Positions 16,217-24,205 of a stretch of 39,947 nucleotides of DNA are shown here, one piece after another. The notes under the pieces are model-generated. The model saw nothing but the letters and a program-made list of their open reading frames with translations, was not told the origin of the DNA and did no database searches. How positions within the stretch are numbered: the stretch's first letter is position 1; each line of letters begins with the position of its first letter. A program made the position numbers and the translations under genes. The stretch spans positions 1 through 39,947 of the forward strand of contig JACZSC010000003.1 in assembly GCA_022574415.1 (NCBI GenBank), given 5' to 3'. The stretch is from Nitrososphaerota archaeon. GTDB lineage: Archaea > Thermoproteota > Nitrososphaeria > Nitrososphaerales > Nitrosopumilaceae.

Positions 16217-17236
16217 ATGAATTTTAGATCAGCGATAGCTGCAGGAATCATAGGCGTTGTAACAGTGTCAATAGCTCTTGCTGTATTTACCTCTGAACAG
16301 GACGACAAAGACAAAATTAGATTAGCATTTTTTCCCAACGTCGGTCACGTCGTTCCAATCATTGGTCTAGAACAAGAAATCTTTTATGAAAAACTTGGAA
16401 ACGAAACAATAGTTGAAAAAAAAATTTTTGATAGCGGCCCTCAAGTGATTGAATCTTTCTTTGCACGCGCCATTGACGTGGCGTATGTTGGTCCAGGTCC
16501 TGCCATTAACGGATTTTTGAAATCAGAAAACCACAATATTGTAATTTTAGCTGGTGCGGCTTCTGGTGGCGTAAGCTTTGTTGTACATCCTGACTCGGAC
16601 ATTCAATCCGCTGCTGATTTTTCTGGAAAAAGAATTGCCGCGCCACAAATTGCTAATACACAAGACGTCTCACTCCGTCACTACTTGTCCGAACATGGTT
16701 TTACCACAGCTGAAAAGGGCGGTTCTGTGGTTGTTTTGAATATTTCTAATCCTGAAATTTATACACTTTTTATAAAATCTGACATTGATGCTGCTTGGGT
16801 ACCGGAACCATGGGCAACTATTTTTGTTGACGAGCTTGGAGGTAAAAGATTATTCTACGAAGAGGAGCTTTGGCCGGAAAACAGATTCGCGTCAGTTCTG
16901 CTTGTTGCAAGAGCCGACTATGTCGAGAGCAATCCAGAAATTATTCAAAAATTATTGCAAGCACACTACGATACCATACAATGGATTAACTCTAATCCCG
17001 AACAAACTGGGAAAATTTTTAATGAATTTGTAAAAAGAGAACTTGGCAAAGCATTTCCTGATTATATTATTTCAGAAGCACTAACTCACATAGAGATTAC
17101 CTCCGACCCAATTCCAACCTCAATTCACATCTTTGCCGAGAGAGCTGACTCGCTTGGTTACTTGGGTAGAGATGGTTATAGTCTTGAAGGAATTTTTTAT
17201 GACACAACCCCTAATGAACAAAAGACAGAGGTTTAG
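16217..17236 (+). CDS. ABC transporter substrate-binding protein (nitrate/sulfonate/taurine type), membrane-anchored
   Basis: A 339-residue extracytoplasmic binding protein of the SsuA/TauA/NrtA fold. A single hydrophobic helix at about residues 5-26 (SAIAAGIIGVVTVSIALAVF) likely anchors it outside the membrane; no lipobox cysteine is seen. The binding fold shows RLAFFPNVGHVVPIIGLE, DVAYVGPGPAINGF and DAAWVPEPWA. An ATPase and a permease follow 7 bp later and then with overlap, making a complete importer. The ligand (sulfonate, nitrate or another small anion or organic compound) cannot be decided from sequence. Its promoter resembles that of nirK. Confidence 0.85.
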   Translation: MNFRSAIAAGIIGVVTVSIALAVFTSEQDDKDKIRLAFFPNVGHVVPIIGLEQEIFYEKLGNETIVEKKIFDSGPQVIESFFARAIDVAYVGPGPAINGFLKSENHNIVILAGAASGGVSFVVHPDSDIQSAADFSGKRIAAPQIANTQDVSLRHYLSEHGFTTAEKGGSVVVLNISNPEIYTLFIKSDIDAAWVPEPWATIFVDELGGKRLFYEEELWPENRFASVLLVARADYVESNPEIIQKLLQAHYDTIQWINSNPEQTGKIFNEFVKRELGKAFPDYIISEALTHIEITSDPIPTSIHIFAERADSLGYLGRDGYSLEGIFYDTTPNEQKTEV

Positions 17237-17243
17237 TTGAAAG

Positions 17244-18014
17244 ATGGTCAAGCTAGAGGCAAGAAACATTGTAAAATATTTTCAGCACGATGATTACAAG
17301 CTCAAAGCACTAGGTGGAGTAAACCTCAAAATTCAAGAGGGCGACTTTGTTTGTATTGTTGGACCTTCTGGATGTGGCAAGTCTACATTTCTTCGAATAG
17401 CAGCTGGATTAGAAAAACCTGAGGAAGGAGATATTCTCTTTGATGACAGACCTGTCACCAACACTGGTCCAGAAAGGATCATGGTTTTTCAGGAAGGTGC
17501 GCTGTTTCCATGGCTTAAGGTTATTGATAATGTAGAGTTTGGGCTAAAAATTGCAGGAATTCCATCAGACGAACGCTCACAAATCTCACAACGGTATCTC
17601 GACATGATGCAGCTTACAAGATTTGCAAACTCGTACACATATCAACTTTCAACTGGAATGAAACAGCGAGTTGCAATAGCGAGGGCTTTGGTATTGGATC
17701 CTGACGTTCTGTTGATGGATGAACCATTTGCGGCATTGGATGTACAAACACGAGAGCTATTATTGGTTGAGCTGCAGATTGTCTGGCAAAAAACAAAGAA
17801 GACTATTGTGTTTGTAACTCACAATGTTGCAGAGGCCGTAGTTCTCGGAACCAAAGTTGTTGTGTTTACTAACAGGCCAGCTGTTGTAAAAAAAGAGGTA
17901 TCGATTGATTTTCCTCGACCGAGACTTGTTGAAGATCAAAAACTTGTACCACAACAGCAGGAAATCCTTGCAGAACTAAAACCCGAAGTTAAAAAGAGGA
18001 TGGAATCAGAATGA
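17244..18014 (+). CDS. ABC transporter ATPase (nitrate/sulfonate/taurine type)
   Basis: A 256-residue ABC ATPase that powers the adjacent permease. Walker A GPSGCGKST is near residue 39-47, the Q-loop is VFQEGALFPW and Walker B is VLLMDEPFAALD, with the H-loop in VFVTHNVAEAV. The signature reads LSTGMKQRVAIARAL, so the usual LSGG is LSTG here. LSTG variants probably work but deserve note. The family is SsuB/TauB/NrtD-like. Its stop overlaps the permease ATG by 4 bp. Confidence 0.92.
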   Translation: MVKLEARNIVKYFQHDDYKLKALGGVNLKIQEGDFVCIVGPSGCGKSTFLRIAAGLEKPEEGDILFDDRPVTNTGPERIMVFQEGALFPWLKVIDNVEFGLKIAGIPSDERSQISQRYLDMMQLTRFANSYTYQLSTGMKQRVAIARALVLDPDVLLMDEPFAALDVQTRELLLVELQIVWQKTKKTIVFVTHNVAEAVVLGTKVVVFTNRPAVVKKEVSIDFPRPRLVEDQKLVPQQQEILAELKPEVKKRMESE

Positions 18015-18769
18015 GTAAGCATTTAACTGCAAAGAAAATCATTTTTTACGTTGCCATATTGGCGGTCTGGCAGGCAGTTGCAGATGCTAACTTTTGGCCA
18101 AATGAAATCTTTCCATCTCCGTGGGAGGTTATGCAAGACTTGGGGTACGGAGCAGCTGACGGAAGCCTATTCTACGGCATAGGCACTAGCATGTTGAGGC
18201 TGATTGTCGGTCTTGCAATTGCGATAGCTGGCGGAATCACTCTTGGAATTTTCATGGCTAGGATGGAAACGGTCAACCAAACAATTGGTTCACTAGTGCT
18301 AGGACTGCAGTCTATTCCATCAATTGCTTGGGTTCCATTGGCGTTAATTTGGTTCGGTGTGTCTGATGCAGGAATTATCTTTGTGACAGCGATTGGCGCA
18401 ATCTTTGCTGTTACAATCAATACGTATACAGGTGTGAAGAATATTGACCCGCACTATATTGAAGCAGCACAAAACATGGGTGCGAAAGGAAGTCAGCTCA
18501 TTACACTGGTTTTGATGCCAGCTGCGTTTCCCTACCTGATTTCAGGTTTTAAACAAGGTTGGGCGTTTGCATGGCGAGGTGTTATTGGTGCCGAGATTTT
18601 GTTTTCGTTCTTGGGATTAGGATTTTTGTTGAATGTTGGTAGACAGACAATTGATGTTTCTCAAGTGATTGCTGTAATGGTAGTAATAATGGGGATTGGC
18701 ATCTTGGTTGACGGCCTTGTTTTCAAGAGATTGGAAAACAAAGTCATGTCAAGATGGGGACTGCGGTAA
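18011..18769 (+). CDS. ABC transporter permease (SsuC/TauC-like)
   Basis: A 252-residue inner-membrane protein with about six transmembrane helices and the EAA-type cytoplasmic loop that contacts the ATPase (PHYIEAAQNMGAKGSQLITLVLMPAAFPYLISG). It completes the importer with the two preceding genes. The ATG overlaps the ATPase stop. Its last 21 bp overlap the end of the convergent MFS gene, an unusually tight arrangement without room for a separate terminator. Confidence 0.92.
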   Translation: MSKHLTAKKIIFYVAILAVWQAVADANFWPNEIFPSPWEVMQDLGYGAADGSLFYGIGTSMLRLIVGLAIAIAGGITLGIFMARMETVNQTIGSLVLGLQSIPSIAWVPLALIWFGVSDAGIIFVTAIGAIFAVTINTYTGVKNIDPHYIEAAQNMGAKGSQLITLVLMPAAFPYLISGFKQGWAFAWRGVIGAEILFSFLGLGFLLNVGRQTIDVSQVIAVMVVIMGIGILVDGLVFKRLENKVMSRWGLR

Positions 18770-19870
18770 TTCTTTTTTAATTTTTAACGAAACTGCAAAC
18801 GCGCACACAATTATTGCAATTGCAAAGTACATCACAGCAGTATAGCCGTACGAAAACGCAATTGCACCAGCTATTAGAGGTCCAACCACTGTAGCAATGG
18901 ACAGAGTAGAGCTGAATATTCCAGTTGAGGTTGACTTTGGGTTATGTGCCATCAGATGAAAGTTGCCACCTATGAACAAAAATGCCCATGTGCCTCCCAC
19001 CAACGCCATAAAGGGCATTGCCATCCACCATTCTGTAATGAAAACCAAACCAACAAACACGAAGGTTGTCATACCTATCCCAATCTTGAATTTTGTAACG
19101 TTTGCAATTCTGATTTTACTTGCCATCAAAGTCATTATCACAAAGGCTGTCACAGTATTGAAAACATACACAATTGAGATCTGGTAGAGCTCTGCGCCAA
19201 ACTGCTCCATTAGCATTATAGGCAAAATCATCCAGACGGAGCTTGCTCCGATATGACGTAATAACAGCGACAAGAACAGAAATTTGTTTTTAACAATTAT
19301 GCTTTTCATAGTTCCAGGTTTCAGCTCCTGTTTCGATGTAATGTTTGGCAGCTTTGCAGTTAGTACAAGTCCAACCAAAAACAAGCCGCTTGCAACCAAA
19401 AAGATGAGCTGAGTGTCATTTGCAAGACCTGCTGCTACTATTCCTGCCAGCCAACCAAGTGCTTGAAATGAAACCACGGAAGCTACTTTTCGTTTGTCTT
19501 CACCAGCTTCATATGAGTAGGCCAGCATTGCGGGAATCATTATTCCTGTTGTGATGCCTGCACCAATTCTTGCTAGTAAAAGCAACGAAACATCATCAGC
19601 AAAATAGTGCAGACCAAATGTTACTGCACAACCAATGAATCCAATTCGAATGAAGAGAAGCCGTTTTCCTTTTTTGTCAGACACTCGACCAAAGTAAAGT
19701 TCTGATAAAATCTGCGCAAAGGAAAATGATGCAACAATAACTCCAATCTCAAAAAGAGATTCTGTCACTCCCATTGCAATAATTGGCATAAAGACGAAGG
19801 TTATTGCAATTCCTGTGTGCTGGAAAAATGTAGTTCCTCTAACTAAATTATTAATACTAAATTGTTGCAA
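18749..19870 (-). CDS. Major facilitator superfamily transporter
   Basis: A 373-residue integral membrane protein with about 11-12 predicted helices. The MFS loop 2-3 motif appears as LYFGRVSDKKGKRLLFIRIGFIG, and an EAGEDKRKVASVVSFQALGWLAG segment follows. The start is TTG at 19870, since no ATG is in frame close by. It lies 43 bp behind the methionine synthase gene on the same strand and may share its transcript, which would make methionine or a related compound a possible substrate. Sequence alone gives no substrate. Its 3' end overlaps the ABC permease gene. Confidence 0.8.
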   Translation of the reverse strand: MQQFSINNLVRGTTFFQHTGIAITFVFMPIIAMGVTESLFEIGVIVASFSFAQILSELYFGRVSDKKGKRLLFIRIGFIGCAVTFGLHYFADDVSLLLLARIGAGITTGIMIPAMLAYSYEAGEDKRKVASVVSFQALGWLAGIVAAGLANDTQLIFLVASGLFLVGLVLTAKLPNITSKQELKPGTMKSIIVKNKFLFLSLLLRHIGASSVWMILPIMLMEQFGAELYQISIVYVFNTVTAFVIMTLMASKIRIANVTKFKIGIGMTTFVFVGLVFITEWWMAMPFMALVGGTWAFLFIGGNFHLMAHNPKSTSTGIFSSTLSIATVVGPLIAGAIAFSYGYTAVMYFAIAIIVCAFAVSLKIKKELPQSPS

Positions 19871-19913
19871 TTTGACTTCAACTATTTTATTTTTTTGCCT
19901 AATTTGAAATAAT

Positions 19914-20924
19914 CTACTTTAATTTCTGTCTTGCAAGCTCCGCTCCTTGTACGAGTGATTTAATTTTGTTAAAGGCAACAGTTCGAGTTCTTGTCCTCAA
20001 TCCACAATCTGGATTTACATAAATTTTTGTTGGATCACCCAATGCCTTAGATGCATACAAAATTCTATCGCGTACAAGTTCAGGAGATTCAATATCATTA
20101 ACATGTACGTCTGTGACTCCTATTCCAATCTCTCCCTTGAAGCCGTGTTCTTTGAAAAGTTTCAAAACTTGAAAACCTTTCCGTGCTTTGTCACTTGATC
20201 CTAAATTCCATGTGTCACGGTTTGCAAATTCCAGTGTATACTGCTGTACTTTTATTTCTGACATCTGTGGAGCTAAAACTTTGTAGTCATTTCCTGAAAA
20301 ACACGCGTGAACCACTATTTTTGCATTTATTCCTTTTACCGACTCGTTAATTGATTCTCTGAAAATATCCATCTCAGAAGGGTGTGACGTTCCAGCTGGT
20401 TCATCAATCTGGACAATCTTAGCTCCCAACTTTACAAGGTCCTTAATCAAAGGTCGAAGAACTTTTTTTGCTAGTGCAATTACCAATTCTTCCTTTGACT
20501 TATAATATTCATTATATGACCAATCAGCAAGAGTATATGCACCAGTAACAGGAACCTTGATCTCTTTTTTGGTGTTTTCTTTCACAAACTTGAATTCGTT
20601 TTTATAAAAATTTTTTTTATAATTAACTGGACCAATAATCCGCGCCTTATTGTAATACTTGTTGTCCCATGATCTTATTCTTCCAGCAAACTCAAATCCT
20701 TCAATGTATCGTACAGGTTCCTCATACATCTCGACTCTGCGAACCTCGCCATCATAAACAATGTCCAGTCCCAAATCTTCAAGGGCTTTTATGTTTTCTA
20801 GAGCCGCGTTGTTTCTTGCCTTGATTTTTTCTTTGTTAGATATGTCAGGACTTTTTACTGATTTTAACAACCAAGATGGTTTTTTCAAACTTCCAATCTC
20901 TTGTGTCGGAAATAATTTAGACAT
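19914..20924 (-). CDS. Cobalamin-independent methionine synthase, catalytic (MetE C-terminal-like) protein
   Basis: It transfers a methyl group to homocysteine. The zinc ligands of MetE are all present: H206 and C208 in VVHACFSGND, E232 in LEFANRD and C307 in NPDCGLRTR. At about 336 residues it corresponds to the catalytic half of MetE only, the 'core' type. The start is the ATG at 20924 because GAGGAG lies 6 nt before it; a TTG at 20942 would place that Shine-Dalgarno inside the gene. The preceding gene encodes a MetE N-terminal-like protein and overlaps it by 8 bp. The methyl donor (folate-type or a corrinoid protein) is not decided. Confidence 0.88.
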   Translation of the reverse strand: MSKLFPTQEIGSLKKPSWLLKSVKSPDISNKEKIKARNNAALENIKALEDLGLDIVYDGEVRRVEMYEEPVRYIEGFEFAGRIRSWDNKYYNKARIIGPVNYKKNFYKNEFKFVKENTKKEIKVPVTGAYTLADWSYNEYYKSKEELVIALAKKVLRPLIKDLVKLGAKIVQIDEPAGTSHPSEMDIFRESINESVKGINAKIVVHACFSGNDYKVLAPQMSEIKVQQYTLEFANRDTWNLGSSDKARKGFQVLKLFKEHGFKGEIGIGVTDVHVNDIESPELVRDRILYASKALGDPTKIYVNPDCGLRTRTRTVAFNKIKSLVQGAELARQKLK

Positions 20925-21843
20925 CTTTAACTCCTCTTGCAATTTCTCCTAGAACTAGGATTTTTTCATTAGCAAATTTTTTTGGTATATATTCCAAGTC
21001 AAAGTTAGTACTAACAAAGACCTCTCTTGGTCTCGTTTTAGAAACAATCTGATTAATCTCAGAAATGGATTTGTTTTTATTTTCAATTTTTGTTGTGTAA
21101 GAGTTTACTAATCCAATTGTAAGTGATTTTCCTGAAAAACTATGTTTCTTGATGGCAGAAATTGGAGTAGTTGTAGTATCAAATCCCAACCCAGAAACTG
21201 GTAAATCTAAAAGCTTATCAATTTTTTTGGAGACATCCCCAAAATAAAAATGAAGAATAGTTTTTGCCTTAACTCCACGTGTCAGTATGTCAAGTCCTTC
21301 TTTTACCAAATTAAAATCAATTTTATTGTTGTATGCTATGGATGGTCCAACAAGTTGGATTAGCTTAAAACCTGCTTTTACTAATGTTACTGCTTCTTTA
21401 TGGAGCATCTTTGCAAGCTCTAACACAAACTCATCTTTGTTTTTATGCTTTGAACTCAAATGTCTATCTGCAAAAGTATATGGTTCTGGCATACACACTG
21501 CCCTATTTTTTGGTAAAAGCGACATAGCCAAGTTTGATTTTATTATTTTTCCGCTAGTTGCAATTCCATTTTCAAAAGATAATTTCCTGTAAAATGTATT
21601 CATCTCGTAAATTCTATTTAGTGCAGCTGGTTTCACCGACTTTAATTGGGAAAATGGCCTGAAGATATCATCCCATCTCAAAAGCGGGTCGGACACATAG
21701 CCTAACTTCGCCTTTTTCTGTTGGGTTATGTACCCTTTTGTCTCCTTTTGAAAAAGAGATGAAAGATTTGATGTGTGCTTTCTTGTTGCTTCAATAAGTT
21801 CTTCTGATCTAGGATATATCCCCAACGTATAAGATGAAATCAA
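20917..21843 (-). CDS. MetE N-terminal-domain-like protein
   Basis: A 308-residue TIM-barrel protein related to the N-terminal half of MetE. The start (SYTLGIYPRSEELIEAT) and the segment LHFYFGDVSKKIDKLLDLPVSGLGFD resemble the bacterial MetE N-terminal barrel. None of the zinc-site cysteines of the catalytic half is present, so it is probably a partner and not an independent enzyme. It starts with TTG at 21843, overlapping the stop of the MTHFR-like gene (TTGA), and ends inside the ribosome-binding region of the catalytic gene. Together the two proteins equal a MetE split in two. Confidence 0.75.
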   Translation of the reverse strand: MISSYTLGIYPRSEELIEATRKHTSNLSSLFQKETKGYITQQKKAKLGYVSDPLLRWDDIFRPFSQLKSVKPAALNRIYEMNTFYRKLSFENGIATSGKIIKSNLAMSLLPKNRAVCMPEPYTFADRHLSSKHKNKDEFVLELAKMLHKEAVTLVKAGFKLIQLVGPSIAYNNKIDFNLVKEGLDILTRGVKAKTILHFYFGDVSKKIDKLLDLPVSGLGFDTTTTPISAIKKHSFSGKSLTIGLVNSYTTKIENKNKSISEINQIVSKTRPREVFVSTNFDLEYIPKKFANEKILVLGEIARGVKDV

Positions 21844-22598
21844 ATTGCTAACTTTGTAAGGGTTTTTTGGACCCCATTAAAATCATTTGGGGATGTGATG
21901 AGAACATTTGTTGTCAGGTCATGTATCTTTTTAATAAAATCAAATACATTTTCTTCATAATTTGACCAATCCAACTTTAGGAATTGCGCTGATTTCAAAT
22001 TCTTGTCGGATGGAAACAAAACAATTGGAATAATTTTGAAACCATGTGGTTTCAATAGAGACACAAGATTAGAAACTTGATCAACCGATTCAACAACTTG
22101 AGTTATAAAACCAATTGGTTTTGCATCAATCTTTTTCTGAATTTTTTTAAAGTCAGGATTTGCAGGCAAGGACAAGAAAAGATCAATTTTTTTATCAAGT
22201 TCTAATTCCTTCAAATGCTTCACTACCTGACTTGGTATCAAACCAGAGTCTTTTGAATTATCAGGAGATGCATCTCCTTTTAGAATTAAAACTCCATTCA
22301 CTCCCAGTGTTATCGCATCATTAACAATTTTTTCAATTTCGGTAAGATCATTATCTCTAACTCGAACACTGATAGTTATTTTCATATCTGGAAAATTTTT
22401 CTTAATTGATTTACTAGCTACAAGTGGGGAAACTCTTTTTGTTCCTAAAACTGAATCAGTAACATGAACACCATCACAACTTTTACTTATTTCAGATATT
22501 CTTTCGTTTAATTTTTCAAGTAAATTTTCACGTTCATCGTCAGATAGAGTCTTGTCTTTTGGTAATTTGGGAGGATTTACCTCGTAAATTATTGTCAT
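21840..22598 (-). CDS. Methylenetetrahydrofolate reductase-like protein
   Basis: A 252-residue TIM barrel resembling MetF. The N-terminal YEVNPPKLPKD corresponds to the FEFFPPK segment with the conserved glutamate, and GVNGVLILKGDASPD corresponds to the loop with RGD in MetF. It probably makes the methyl donor for the methionine synthase pair encoded directly downstream. It is shorter than typical MetF (about 290 residues). A TATA-like GTTTTAATC (about 22620-22628) lies 22-30 nt before the ATG. The true one-carbon carrier (folate or a methanopterin-like compound) is unknown. Confidence 0.75.
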   Translation of the reverse strand: MTIIYEVNPPKLPKDKTLSDDERENLLEKLNERISEISKSCDGVHVTDSVLGTKRVSPLVASKSIKKNFPDMKITISVRVRDNDLTEIEKIVNDAITLGVNGVLILKGDASPDNSKDSGLIPSQVVKHLKELELDKKIDLFLSLPANPDFKKIQKKIDAKPIGFITQVVESVDQVSNLVSLLKPHGFKIIPIVLFPSDKNLKSAQFLKLDWSNYEENVFDFIKKIHDLTTNVLITSPNDFNGVQKTLTKLAI

Positions 22599-22619
22599 GA
22601 AGATTTTTCAAATTTACTT

Positions 22620-22629
22620 GATTAAAACC
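22620..22629 (-). promoter_or_regulatory. TATA-like box of the methionine gene cluster
   Basis: On the minus strand GGTTTTAATC lies 22-31 nt before the ATG at 22598, spaced as in leaderless archaeal promoters. The gene on the other strand starts at 22674 or 22635, so the two divergent promoters share a very small region. Positional inference only. Confidence 0.4.
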
Positions 22630-22673
22630 TTTGAATGATAAACTCAATAAACAATCAGTGTTCTTTATCCGTT

Positions 22674-23231
22674 ATGACACTAGAAGAAATTAGATCATTA
22701 TTATCCACCGATTTATCCCCAAAACTAAACCATGATGGTTCCAACCTTGCTTCTGTTTTAGTTGTAATTCATGGGACAGTGCCCAAAGTTTTGATGACAA
22801 AAAAATCTAAAATATTAAAAATTCACGCTGGAGAAGTTTCGTTTCCAGGTGGAAAACTGGATAAATCAGATGATGATCTTCTATCTACTGCTTTAAGAGA
22901 AACAAAAGAGGAAATTGATCTTGAAATTAAACGAGAACAAATTACAGGACAATTAAACTCGGTGCATACACTAAATTCTGATTTCACAATCACTCCTTTT
23001 GTAGCAGTAGTTGATGACCTAACCACTCTAAAACAAAATTTTGAAGTAGAATCTATCTTAAACATCCCAATTATTCCATTTTTAAAAACATTGGAAGATG
23101 ATCCAGACACAAATCATAAATCAATTCAAGAAATGCATATTTTCAAATTCAATGAATACATTATCTGGGGCGCATCAGCTAGAATCTTAAAACAAATTGT
23201 AGATATTTTCAAAAATAATAAATTGATTTGA
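22674..23231 (+). CDS. Nudix hydrolase, CoA-diphosphatase-like
   Basis: A roughly 185-residue Nudix enzyme. The Nudix box GGKLDKSDDDLLSTALRETKEEIDL carries the RExxEE catalytic core, and the preceding HAGEVSFPGGK resembles NudL-type CoA pyrophosphatases. It may hydrolyse CoA derivatives or other nucleoside diphosphates in the cytoplasm. The ATG at 22674 (MTLEEIRSLLS) is preferred because it leaves 75 bp for back-to-back promoters with the MTHFR-like gene. An in-frame ATG at 22635 would add 13 residues. It is not obviously linked to the ribosomal genes that follow. Confidence 0.85.
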   Translation: MTLEEIRSLLSTDLSPKLNHDGSNLASVLVVIHGTVPKVLMTKKSKILKIHAGEVSFPGGKLDKSDDDLLSTALRETKEEIDLEIKREQITGQLNSVHTLNSDFTITPFVAVVDDLTTLKQNFEVESILNIPIIPFLKTLEDDPDTNHKSIQEMHIFKFNEYIIWGASARILKQIVDIFKNNKLI

Positions 23232-23267
23232 TATTCAAATACAATTTTTTAGTTTCAATCTGAGGTT

Positions 23268-23278
23268 CATTTAAAAAG
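23268..23278 (+). promoter_or_regulatory. TATA box of the eL39-eL31 operon
   Basis: CATTTAAAAAG lies 23-33 nt before the eL39 ATG at 23301, with no Shine-Dalgarno between, which fits a leaderless message. The rest of the 69-bp gap after the Nudix gene is AT-rich with a T-run at 23245-23250. Confidence 0.5.
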
Positions 23279-23300
23279 AGCTTGACCGACCTGAATTTTT

Positions 23301-23459
23301 ATGGCTGCACGTAAATCGTCTCCGAGGAAAATTCGACTCATAAAAAAACAAAAGCAAGCCTCAGCTGTTCCAGCGTGGATAATTCTTAGAACAAAAAGAG
23401 CAGTTAGAACAAACCCAAAAAGAAGAGCTTGGAGAAAAACTGACGTGGAGGTAGGTTAG
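23301..23459 (+). CDS. rpl39e: Ribosomal protein eL39
   Basis: A 52-residue, very basic large-subunit protein that lines the exit tunnel. Family landmarks are KIRLIKKQKQASAVPAWIILRTKRAV followed by RTNPKRRAWRKTDVEV, close to the universal eL39 pattern with the NPKRRxWR core. It is too short for the usual length cut-offs but its identity is clear. The stop is followed at once by the TTG of eL31, and the last codons (GGAGGT at 23447-23452) supply the Shine-Dalgarno of the next gene, so the two are translationally coupled. Confidence 0.96.
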   Translation: MAARKSSPRKIRLIKKQKQASAVPAWIILRTKRAVRTNPKRRAWRKTDVEVG

Positions 23460-24197
23460 TTGTCACAAGAACTAGAAAGGGTTTACACAATTAACTTAGG
23501 CAAAGTTTTACTTTCTCCAAATAATCGACGCTCGAAAAGAGCAATAAACATGATTAGAGAATTTGCTCGACATCATATGAAAACTGAAGATGTTAAAATT
23601 GATGAAGAATTAGCTCATCAAATATGGAAACGAGGAATTAGGCATCCTCCTAGAAAAATTAGAGTAATGATGACAAAAACAGATGAAGGCTTTGTGTTAA
23701 TTTCACCATACGAAGAAGAAGAATTAGAAACTAAAGTTGAACCAAAAGAGAAATCAAAGAAAACTACTGCTAAAGAAAAGCTAGCAGAGAAATCAAAGAA
23801 AACTACTGCTAAAGAAAAGCTAGCAGAGAAACCAAAGAAAACTACTGCTAAAGAAAAGCTAGCAGAGAAACTAAAGAAAGCTACTGCTAAAGAAGAGCCA
23901 GCAGAGAAACCAAAGAAAGCTTCTGCTAAAGAAGATCTAGTAGAGAAACCAAAGAAAGCTTCTGCTAAAGAAGAGCTAGTAGAGAAACCAAAGCTTGCCG
24001 ATTTTGTAGACCCAAAGAAAGGTACACAACACTATATTGATAGATACAACAAAGAAAAAAAGTACAAAGCTTGGTTTGACAAAAACTATCCAAACTTAAC
24101 CATTGAAGAAGCTGTTGGATTGAAACCAACAAAAACAAAAGAAAAACCCAAAAAAGCACCAACTAAAGAAGAAAAACCAAAAAAGAAATCTAATTAA
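23460..24197 (+). CDS. rpl31e: Ribosomal protein eL31 with long Lys-rich repeat tail and C-terminal domain
   Basis: Residues 1 to about 88 are a normal eL31 (RVYTINLGKVLLSPNNRRSKRA, HQIWKRGIRHPPRKIRVMM). The archaeal protein is usually about 80-100 residues. Here the frame continues to 245 residues. Six 13-residue repeats of the type EKPKKTTAKEKLA span about residues 97-174. Then comes a compact segment, LADFVDPKKGTQHYIDRYNK and KAWFDKNYPNLTIEEAVGL (about 178-222), and a last Lys-rich tail. TTG at 23460 is the start, with GGAGGT 7 nt upstream. The tail could bind rRNA, membrane or another factor; I do not know a function for it. Confidence 0.92.
   Translation: MSQELERVYTINLGKVLLSPNNRRSKRAINMIREFARHHMKTEDVKIDEELAHQIWKRGIRHPPRKIRVMMTKTDEGFVLISPYEEEELETKVEPKEKSKKTTAKEKLAEKSKKTTAKEKLAEKPKKTTAKEKLAEKLKKATAKEEPAEKPKKASAKEDLVEKPKKASAKEELVEKPKLADFVDPKKGTQHYIDRYNKEKKYKAWFDKNYPNLTIEEAVGLKPTKTKEKPKKAPTKEEKPKKKSN
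23748..23981 (+). repeat. Six tandem 39-bp repeats inside the eL31 tail
   Basis: Units begin at 23748, 23787, 23826, 23865, 23904 and 23943, and a partial seventh starts at 23982. Each encodes 13 residues with an EKxKK..AKE core. Units 1 and 2 are identical in protein and 4-6 have diverged (TT to AT to AS), which suggests growth by slippage followed by drift. Being in-frame, copy number may vary between strains. Confidence 0.95.
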
Positions 24198-24205
24198 AAG
24201 TTATT

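Noticed and set aside
23748-23995. Possible CRISPR array because of regular 39-bp spacing
   Set aside because: Units are directly adjacent without spacers, are in frame and encode a protein repeat.
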